From contig JAAZIO010000099.1 of NCBI GenBank assembly GCA_012800805.1, positions 1 through 6,242 on the forward strand: DNA of 6,242 bases, given 5' to 3'. The notes beneath the pieces are model-generated. The model made no database searches. It was not told the origin of the DNA and saw only the letters and a list, made by a program, of their open reading frames with translations. The DNA comes from Clostridiales bacterium. Lineage in GTDB: Bacteria; Bacillota; Clostridia; Christensenellales; CAG-917. Both the position numbers and the translations under genes were made by a program. Shown here in pieces: positions 1-4,174 of the stretch. Numbering within the stretch: the stretch's first letter is position 1; each line of letters opens with the position of its first letter.

Positions 1-58
1 GTAGAGCATGCGGCTGTTAACCGCAGTGTCGCTGGTTCGAGTCCAGCAGGGGGAGCCA
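1..58 (+). tRNA. tRNA-Asn (anticodon GTT), 5' end outside window
   Basis: This is the 3' part of a tRNA gene. The anticodon stem TGCGG/CCGCA (9-13 and 21-25) closes a 7-base loop CTGTTAA with anticodon GTT at 16-18, which reads AAC/AAU (Asn). A 5-base variable region follows. The T arm GCTGG-TTCGAGT-CCAGC lies at 31-47 and the acceptor 3' strand AGGGGGA at 48-54. The discriminator base is G55, as expected for tRNA-Asn, and CCA is encoded in the DNA at 56-58. The start of the D arm (GTAGAGC) opens the window. The acceptor 5' strand lies before base 1, so the gene is partial only because of the window edge. A terminator follows immediately, so this is the last gene of its transcript. Confidence 0.95.
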
Positions 59-59
59 G

Positions 60-96
60 AAAAACCACTTTTGACAATTGTCGAAAGTGGTTTTTT
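60..96 (+). terminator. Rho-independent terminator of the tRNA transcript
   Basis: The stem is CCACTTTTGAC (65-75) with GTCGAAAGTGG (80-90), loop AATT, and one T-G wobble. A-tract 60-64 can extend the stem into the T-run at 91-96. The inner part GACAATTGTC is a perfect palindrome. It begins two bases after the tRNA CCA end, which fits a factor-independent stop of the tRNA transcript. The stem is near-symmetrical and has A's on its other side, but no minus-strand gene ends here, so plus-strand use is inferred. Confidence 0.9.
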
Positions 97-132
97 ATAT
101 TGGTCAACGTTTTAATAAATCTTTTAACTTTT

Positions 133-161
133 TTGCTATGATTAGATTTTTATGCTATGAT
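133..161 (+). promoter_or_regulatory. Extended -10 promoter for the mmcQ/yjbR-like gene
   Basis: A -35-like TTGCTA (133-138), a 17-base spacer and a TATGAT -10 (156-161) are preceded by the extended -10 dinucleotide TG (153-154). This predicts a start near 168 and a leader of roughly 90 bases. A second extended -10 (TGC-TATGAT, 134-142) overlaps the -35, because the 11-bp word TGCTATGATTA occurs twice, 19 bp apart (134-144 and 153-163). Both copies could initiate. The downstream one has the better -35. This is read from consensus similarity only. Confidence 0.6.
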
Positions 162-179
162 TAAGCGGACAGCTGAAAA

Positions 180-246
180 TAAAATATTTTACGAAAGCTT
201 TTTATTTATATAAATAGATTTTTTATTTAGATAAATAAAGTAAGCT
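180..246 (+). repeat. AT-rich inverted repeats in the leader of the mmcQ-like gene
   Basis: Three nested symmetric elements lie between promoter and start codon: the palindrome TAAAATATTTTA (180-191), the palindrome TATTTATATAAATA (203-216), and TTTATTTA-GA-TAAATAAA (222-239). A larger hairpin is also possible: AGCTT plus TTTATTTAT (196-209) pairs with ATAAATAAA plus AAGCT (231-246), with only a two-base bulge (GT). The leader has no purine-rich Shine-Dalgarno sequence before ATG 261. These could be operators, an RNA fold, or low-complexity AT sequence, and the sequence cannot decide between them. Confidence 0.45.
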
Positions 247-260
247 GATTTGTTTTTATA

Positions 261-653
261 ATGAACCGAGAGGAGCTTAAAAAATTTATCTTTGATAATT
301 ATTCCGTAACGCCTGACCTGCCGTGGCCGCAGTATCCAAACTACCTTGTGTTTCGCCATGACGGCAACAAAAAGTGGTTTGCGCTTATCATGGATGTGCC
401 GGAAAAAAAGCTCGGGCTGAATATTGATGAGAGCGTAAGCGTTGTAAACTTAAAATGCGACCCGCTTTTGCTTGGCTCCTTTTTAAATGAGAAGGGAATA
501 TATCCCGCCTATCACATGAACAAAGCAAACTGGCTTTCGGTGGCGCTTGACGGCAGCGCAAGCGACGAAACAATAAAGTTTTTGCTTGATTTAAGCTTTA
601 ATCTGACCATGCCCAAAACAAAAAGACAAAATAAAGAGCTTGATAAGTTTTAA
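261..653 (+). CDS. MmcQ/YjbR family protein
   Basis: The 130-residue product matches the MmcQ/YjbR (DUF419) family, small single-domain proteins with a CyaY-like fold that are usually predicted to bind DNA and whose role is poorly defined. Recognisable family blocks in order: an N-terminal helix MNREELKKFI (1-10), YPNYLVFRH (25-33), NKKWFALIMDV (36-46), NLKCDP (63-68), PAYHMNK (82-88) with W91, LDGS (96-99), and a C-terminal helix LLDLSFNLT (108-116). The length is normal for the family. There is no signal peptide or membrane segment, so it should be cytoplasmic. The ATG at 261 is chosen because the family's N-terminal helix starts there, and the next in-frame ATG (390) would remove conserved blocks. 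There is no clear Shine-Dalgarno sequence upstream, which is odd; a GAGAGGAG stretch lies inside the gene instead (268-275 region). It is monocistronic and convergent with the next gene. Confidence 0.9.
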   Translation: MNREELKKFIFDNYSVTPDLPWPQYPNYLVFRHDGNKKWFALIMDVPEKKLGLNIDESVSVVNLKCDPLLLGSFLNEKGIYPAYHMNKANWLSVALDGSASDETIKFLLDLSFNLTMPKTKRQNKELDKF

Positions 654-748
654 TTAGACAACAAGAGCGTTGACAAGATATAACAAAGCTAAGATGGTTT
701 CAATTCTTTAAGAAAAAAAATTAAAGCAAGAAAAATTGTTTAAAATAA
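654..748. other. Short AT-rich spacer between convergent genes
   Basis: This is a spacer of about 95 bases between the mmcQ-like stop and the shared terminator. It contains a perfect TTGACA (670-675) but no -10 at 16-18 bases, so no promoter is called. Nothing else is recognised. Confidence 0.5.
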
Positions 749-779
749 AAAACCCGCTTATGCGGGTTTTATTTTTTTA
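749..779. terminator. Shared bidirectional rho-independent terminator
   Basis: AAAACCCGC (749-757) and GCGGGTTTT (762-770) form a perfect 9-bp stem with a TTAT loop. On the plus strand it is followed by A then T7 (771-778). On the minus strand the stem is followed by another T-rich stretch (complement of A-rich 736-752). It sits between two convergent genes and can stop both. The minus-strand gene's TAA (777-779) lies within the plus-strand T-tract, 6 bases from the stem, so the two signals are tightly packed. Confidence 0.92.
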
Positions 780-1790
780 TTCGCCTTTCATGTCGATTGC
801 TTTGCTCTTTCCGTCCAAGATGTCGGCGCAAAGTTTCATTGACTCGCCGATAGCCGCGTCGATGTCGTCCTCGGTTACCCCAAGCTTGAGACAACCAAGC
901 GACTTATCGATAAAAGTTTCGGCGCACATGACATCGGTAAACTTAACCATGTTAAGGCCGCCTTCGTGGCCGGCTTTCTTTTGCTGTTTCATAATCTGCT
1001 TTCCGCCAAGGATATACATCCAGTTGGGTATTGTTTTAATTTTTTTCTCCTCGCAGCCGAGGTGCTTTTTGGCTATGGTCAAAAACTCAACCCAGCTCAT
1101 GTTAAACCAGCCTATGGGATAGCAGTTTCCGCCCTTGTTCATGGTAAGCGCGTTGGCAAGCGCCTGACCGACCTGACGGACGGTTACCATTGTCGTTCCG
1201 CCCTTCGGGTAGTAAATGGTGCCTTTTGCCGAGCGAATCATTTGGGCGATGAACATCCAAACGGGTTTTCTTCCCTTTTGGGAGCCGAAGATATAGGGCA
1301 GCTCAAGCACCGCTACGTCAAAATTCTCGTCTGCGAACGACAGCGCCATTTTTTCCTGGTCTATGCGCGAGCGGATATAGGGATGCCATTTGCAAAGCTC
1401 CTTATCGGGCCAGATTTTGGCAAAGTAGGAAAAATACGAGCCGCAGATGGAAACATGCTTTACACCGCTCTCTTTTGCTATTTTTAGCAACCTTTCAAGA
1501 GGCGTGATGTTGTATTTTTTGAAAAGCTCGTAAATGGGCGCGGGGCCTTCCACTCGCTCGTCAACGCCCGCCGCAAACACAAAGCCTTCGCAGCCTTCAA
1601 AATGGCGCCTTAGCTCATCGTCGCTCATATCGAGATAGCTGCCGAATTCTATTTTCATTTCGGGCGGAAGTTCCGCTCCTTCGGGGATGGGCGGAAGCGC
1701 AAGAGAGGTTACCTCATGGCCCATGGCTATAAGCTGCTTTGCGCATTCGCTCCCAAGCAATCCGGTTCCCCCTATCAAAAATACTTTCAT
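777..1790 (-). CDS. NAD(P)-dependent epimerase/dehydratase family protein (atypical extended SDR)
   Basis: This 337-residue soluble protein has a Rossmann fold. The N-terminal nucleotide-binding motif is GGTGLLG (7-13), directly after beta-strand MKVFLI. AAGV (73-76) is in the usual fourth-strand position, and SICGS (114-118) ends the fifth strand. The active-site region is Y138-IRS-R142 where most extended SDRs have YxxxK. LELPYIFG (162-169) is the sixth-strand LPxIFG block of epimerase/reductase SDRs. Residues about 200-320 would form the substrate domain. The length fits an extended SDR. The substrate is unknown; related folds include sugar-nucleotide epimerases, dihydroflavonol or cinnamoyl-CoA reductase-like enzymes, and redox-sensing NmrA-like proteins. 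Lys-to-Arg at the catalytic position makes the activity uncertain. The start is supported by AGGAG (complement of 1799-1803) eight bases before ATG. It is transcribed alone, divergently from gyrB, with a leader of about 160 bases. Confidence 0.88.
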   Translation of the reverse strand: MKVFLIGGTGLLGSECAKQLIAMGHEVTSLALPPIPEGAELPPEMKIEFGSYLDMSDDELRRHFEGCEGFVFAAGVDERVEGPAPIYELFKKYNITPLERLLKIAKESGVKHVSICGSYFSYFAKIWPDKELCKWHPYIRSRIDQEKMALSFADENFDVAVLELPYIFGSQKGRKPVWMFIAQMIRSAKGTIYYPKGGTTMVTVRQVGQALANALTMNKGGNCYPIGWFNMSWVEFLTIAKKHLGCEEKKIKTIPNWMYILGGKQIMKQQKKAGHEGGLNMVKFTDVMCAETFIDKSLGCLKLGVTEDDIDAAIGESMKLCADILDGKSKAIDMKGE

Positions 1791-1805
1791 ATCGGTTACT
1801 CCTTT

Positions 1806-1819
1806 TTTATTTATCTAAA
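1806..1819 (-). repeat. Leader motif shared with the mmcQ-like gene
   Basis: Read on the minus strand this is TTTAGATAAATAAA, 15 bases before the dehydrogenase ATG and just upstream of its AGGAG. The identical 14-mer is present on the plus strand at 226-239, 21 bases before the ATG of the mmcQ-like gene. Both copies have the same orientation relative to their gene. It may be a shared operator or leader element, or coincidence in AT-rich DNA. Confidence 0.4.
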
Positions 1820-1844
1820 ATTTCCTATCAAAATTAGTATCTCA

Positions 1845-1859
1845 AAAACTAGAAGTTTT
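1845..1859. repeat. Inverted repeat AAAACT-N3-AGTTTT
   Basis: This is a perfect 6-bp inverted repeat with a three-base centre (AGA) in the dehydrogenase leader, downstream of its predicted start. The size and symmetry suit a dimeric repressor operator. No regulator gene is nearby to support this, so the role is a guess. Confidence 0.35.
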
Positions 1860-1862
1860 AGT

Positions 1863-1910
1863 TAAGCAAATTAAAACAAACAATAAACTGCTAAATAAGC
1901 AAATCAAAAC
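1863..1910. repeat. Direct repeats TAAGCAAATYAAAAC, 33 bp apart
   Basis: TAAGCAAATTAAAAC (1863-1877) and TAAGCAAATCAAAAC (1896-1910) differ at one base. The 33-bp period is about three helical turns, placing both on the same DNA face. A third related copy, AAGCAAATGATAAAC (1968-1982), overlaps the minus-strand -35. The block AAGCAAAT...AAACAATAA is seen both at 1864-1886 and at 1968-1987, suggesting a partly duplicated promoter segment. Confidence 0.5.
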
Positions 1911-1955
1911 TACAATGAATAAGGAAAAATTACTTTATGCAGCCATCTCATTATA

Positions 1956-1984
1956 ATTATAACAGCAAAGCAAATGATAAACAA
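1956..1984 (-). promoter_or_regulatory. Extended -10 promoter for the dehydrogenase gene
   Basis: On the minus strand: TTGTTT (-35, complement of 1979-1984), a 17-base spacer, then TGT-TATAAT (extended -10, hexamer complement of 1956-1961). A second TATAAT directly abuts it (complement of 1950-1955). A start near 1949 is predicted, leaving a leader of about 160 bases before ATG 1790. The match to the sigma-A extended -10 consensus is strong. A promoter nearer the gene is not excluded. Confidence 0.65.
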
Positions 1985-2002
1985 TAATGATTTTTTTATA
2001 AA

Positions 2003-2058
2003 TTAAAGCCGCAAGTTTAAAGCCGCAAAATGCGCCTAAATCAAAACGCGCCTTTTGA
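2003..2058. repeat. G+C-richer island of short tandem-like repeats between divergent promoters
   Basis: TTAAAGCCGCAA occurs at 2003-2014 and 2017-2028 (period 14). CAAAAYGCGCC occurs at 2026-2036 and 2042-2052 (period 16). The second of these lies in a hairpin TCAAAA-CGCGCC-TTTTGA (2041-2058). GCGCC recurs at 2063-2067 and 2120-2124. Further small hairpins are GCCCC/GGGGC (2065-2069 with 2079-2083) and CGCC/GGCG (2101-2104 with 2111-2114). The island contrasts with the very AT-rich DNA on both sides and has no open frame of note. It may be a regulator-binding array or the remnant of a repeat. Confidence 0.45.
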
Positions 2059-2160
2059 CGTCGCGCCCCCGCCAATAAGGGGCTTTAGCGTTTAAAATTT
2101 CGCCTCACACGGCGTATTAGCGCCCAATTTAAAAAAGTTTAAAAAAATGCTTTTATTTAA

Positions 2161-2189
2161 TTGAGATTTTATGGCTTTAATGCTATATT
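2161..2189 (+). promoter_or_regulatory. gyrB promoter, extended -10, with upstream A-tracts
   Basis: TTGAGA (2161-2166), a 17-base spacer, then TGC-TATATT with the extended -10 TG at 2181-2182 and hexamer at 2184-2189. Upstream, A6 (2131-2136) and A7 (2141-2147) are spaced ten bases apart and followed by T-rich sequence, which resembles an UP element or curved DNA. The start is predicted near 2196, giving a leader of about 59 bases. The ATG is preceded by GGAGG (2247-2251), only three bases away. This is the only good promoter seen for the gyrase operon in the window. Confidence 0.75.
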
Positions 2190-2226
2190 ATATATATATA
2201 GATAATTATTATATTATATTATATAT
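2184..2226 (+). repeat. 43-bp A/T tract spanning the gyrB -10, start site and early leader
   Basis: The tract has a single non-A/T base (G2201). It contains (TA)6 at 2189-2200 and three tandem TATTA units at 2207-2221. The predicted transcription start falls inside the (TA) run. Such DNA melts easily and can extrude cruciforms under negative supercoiling. It might therefore help the gyrase promoter respond to DNA topology, which is inference. Confidence 0.6.
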
Positions 2227-2254
2227 CCTAAATTGATATAGGCTTTGGAGGCTT

Positions 2255-4162
2255 ATGGGAGAGGTAAAACATTCCTACAACGAGCAGGATATACAGGTGC
2301 TTGAAGGGCTTGAGCCCGTAAGAAAGCGCCCCGGCATGTATATCGGTTCAACCGACGAGAGGGGGCTTCACCATCTTGTGGCAGAAGTCGTGGACAACTC
2401 CATAGACGAGGCGCTAGCCGGATTTTGCAACCACATTGAGGTCGCAATACTAAAAAACGGCGCCGTCAGGGTATCTGACAACGGCAGAGGCATACCCACG
2501 GGCATAGTCGAAAAGGAAGGGAAGTCGGCCGTTGAGGTCGTATTGACAAAGCTTCACGCAGGCGGAAAGTTCGGTTCCGGCGGATACAAGATATCGGGCG
2601 GGCTGCACGGCGTCGGCGTGTCATGCGTCAATGCGCTGTCCGAGTGGCTTGAGGTTGAAGTGCGTCAGGACGGAAAAATCTTCAAGCAGGTTTTCAACCG
2701 CGGCGTGGCGCAAAGGGCGCTTCAAATCATCGGGGAAACGCAAGAGACCGGCACGACCATAACCTTTTACCCCGACAGTGAAATCTTTGAAACGCTTGAA
2801 TTCAATTACGACACCTTGAAAACCCGCCTCCGCGAGCTTGCCTATCTCAACAAAGGGCTTTTGATTGAAATTTGCGACGAACGCCCCGAGGTTGTAAAGC
2901 GTGAATCGTTCTGCTATCAGGGCGGCATCGTATCGTTTGTGGAGAGCCTTAACAAAAACAAAACCACGCTATTTAATGATGTCATTTATTTTGAGCAGAT
3001 TTCAGACGACTGCAAGGTTGAAATAGCCCTTCAATACAACGACGGCTACTCCGAGACCGTATACGCTTTCGCAAACAACATAAATACCGTTGAGGGCGGT
3101 ACGCACCTTGACGGCTTTAAGGCTACGCTCACCAAAGTCATTAACGACTACGGCAAAAAGGCGGGAATACTTAAAGAATCCGAGAAACTCTCGGGCGAGG
3201 ACGTTAGGGAAGGTTTGACCGCAGTTATCTCGGTTAAGCTGTCCGACCCGCAGTTTGAGGGACAGACCAAGACCAAGCTGGGCAACAGTTTCATGCGTCA
3301 AGTGGTATCTAAAGCCATGCAGGAGTGCTTGGGAACATACCTTGAAGAGCACCCGAAAGAGGCCAGGGAACTTCTTTTAAAGACAGTTTCCGCCCAAAGA
3401 GCCAGAGAAGCGGCAAGGAACGCGAGGGAGCTAGCTAGAAGAAAAAATCCGCTTGAGTCCACAACTCTTCCCGGCAAGCTTGCGGACTGCACAGAGAAAA
3501 ACCCCGAGGTTTGCGAGATTTACCTTGTAGAGGGCGACAGCGCGGGCGGCACGGCAAAGCAGGGCAGGGACCGCAGGTTCCAAGCGGTTCTGCCGCTGAG
3601 GGGCAAGATACTTAACGTGGAAAAGGCAAGGCTCCACAGGGTGCTTGAAAACGAGGAAATAAAAGCGATGATAACCGCTTTCGGCTGCGGCATAAAGCAG
3701 GACTGCGACCCGTCGAAGCTTCGCTATAACAGAATAATCTGCATGACGGACGCCGACGTGGACGGCTCGCACATAAGAATACTTATGCTGACATTCTTCT
3801 TCCGTTTTATGCGTCCGCTTCTTGAGGGCGGGCACATCTACATCGCCCAGCCGCCGCTATATAAAGTTTCGGTCAAGGGAAAGGAGAGGTATTTCTACAG
3901 CGACAATGACCTTAACGCCTACATCGCAAGCCTTGACAAAAAGTCATACGAGATACAGCGCTATAAAGGCCTCGGCGAAATGAACGCCGGCCAGCTTTGG
4001 GAAACCACGATGAATCCCGAAACGAGAACGCTGCTTCAAGTTACAATGCAGGACGCAATCTCGGCGGACGAGAGCTTCAGCATGCTTATGGGTGAAGTTC
4101 CCGAGCTTCGCCGCCAGTTCATAGAACAGAACGCAAAACTAGTCGAAGAGCTTGACGTATAA
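2255..4162 (+). CDS. gyrB: DNA gyrase subunit B
   Basis: This is the ATPase and Toprim subunit of gyrase; with GyrA it forms A2B2 and drives ATP-dependent negative supercoiling. The 635-residue length is that of a Gram-positive GyrB. The GHKL ATPase domain (1 to about 220) has E44 (general base) and N48 in [16 protein letters not shown] (75-81), and the lid GGLHGVG (115-121). The transducer domain has QTKTKLG (337-343), including the ATP-contacting lysine K339. The Toprim domain has EGDSAGG (426-432), PLRGKILN (447-454) and the metal site DADVDG (499-504). The C-terminal block [20 protein letters not shown] (569-588) and ending RRQFIEQNA (619-627) are of GyrB rather than ParE type. The ATG follows GGAGG closely and gives the usual N-terminus before [19 protein letters not shown]. 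Odd point: Q138 occupies the place of E. coli R136, an aminocoumarin contact. gyrA follows after 12 bases. Confidence 0.98.
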   Translation: MGEVKHSYNEQDIQVLEGLEPVRKRPGMYIGSTDERGLHHLVAEVVDNSIDEALAGFCNHIEVAILKNGAVRVSDNGRGIPTGIVEKEGKSAVEVVLTKLHAGGKFGSGGYKISGGLHGVGVSCVNALSEWLEVEVRQDGKIFKQVFNRGVAQRALQIIGETQETGTTITFYPDSEIFETLEFNYDTLKTRLRELAYLNKGLLIEICDERPEVVKRESFCYQGGIVSFVESLNKNKTTLFNDVIYFEQISDDCKVEIALQYNDGYSETVYAFANNINTVEGGTHLDGFKATLTKVINDYGKKAGILKESEKLSGEDVREGLTAVISVKLSDPQFEGQTKTKLGNSFMRQVVSKAMQECLGTYLEEHPKEARELLLKTVSAQRAREAARNARELARRKNPLESTTLPGKLADCTEKNPEVCEIYLVEGDSAGGTAKQGRDRRFQAVLPLRGKILNVEKARLHRVLENEEIKAMITAFGCGIKQDCDPSKLRYNRIICMTDADVDGSHIRILMLTFFFRFMRPLLEGGHIYIAQPPLYKVSVKGKERYFYSDNDLNAYIASLDKKSYEIQRYKGLGEMNAGQLWETTMNPETRTLLQVTMQDAISADESFSMLMGEVPELRRQFIEQNAKLVEELDV

Positions 4163-4164
4163 TC

Positions 4165-4174
4165 GAGGGTGAAG
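4165..4174 (+). promoter_or_regulatory. gyrA ribosome binding site in the gyrB-gyrA gap
   Basis: GAGG (4165-4168), running into GGTGA (4168-4172), lies in the 12-base gap after the gyrB stop. GAGG is six bases from ATG 4175. An in-frame GTG at 4169 overlaps this site and is therefore a poor start, so ATG 4175 is preferred. The short gap favours coupled translation of gyrB and gyrA. Confidence 0.75.

Larger units (their letters stand above)
1791..2254. other. Divergent intergenic control region (464 bp)
   Basis: This region separates the dehydrogenase gene (-) from gyrB (+). I see no credible coding sequence in it. From left to right it holds the dehydrogenase ribosome binding site and leader (1791-1949), an inverted repeat AAAACT-AGA-AGTTTT (1845-1859), direct repeats TAAGCAAATYAAAAC (1863-1877 and 1896-1910), a minus-strand promoter (1956-1984), a G+C-richer repeat island (about 2003-2125), phased A-tracts A6 and A7 ten bases apart (2131-2136, 2141-2147), the gyrB promoter (2161-2189) and a nearly pure A/T tract (2184-2226). 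The two -35 elements face away from each other about 176 bp apart. Confidence 0.75.

Noticed and set aside
71..101. TTGACA with TATATT at 96-101 as a promoter
   Set aside because: The TTGACA is part of the terminator stem and the spacing is 19 bases. The extended -10 elements further down are better.
670..698. Perfect TTGACA at 670-675 as a promoter
   Set aside because: No acceptable -10 occurs 16-18 bases downstream, and it would drive transcription straight into a terminator.
736..1122. Plus-strand open frame of 128 codons
   Set aside because: It lies antisense to the SDR gene, begins within the terminator A-tract, and shows no family resemblance. The SDR frame has clear motifs and a good ribosome binding site.
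966..1487. Plus-strand open frame of 173 codons antisense to the SDR gene
   Set aside because: It is a shadow frame over a well-supported gene, with no ribosome binding site and no recognisable domain.
1915..1956. 13-codon plus-strand frame starting MNKEKL
   Set aside because: It has no ribosome binding site and no homology, and lies in the leader transcribed from the opposite strand.
2003..2125. CRISPR array or riboswitch
   Set aside because: The repeats are too short and uneven for CRISPR, and no known riboswitch core was recognised. The block lies upstream of the predicted gyrB start, so it would not be in that transcript.
2171..2236. Possible upstream peptide before gyrB (ATG 2171, about 21 codons)
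   Set aside because: The ATG lies in the promoter spacer, upstream of the predicted transcription start, and the rest is translated AT repeat without a ribosome binding site.
1791..2254. Replication origin in the AT-rich region before gyrB
   Set aside because: AT-rich DNA beside gyrase genes suggested oriC, but no DnaA-box consensus or dnaA/dnaN neighbour is seen.
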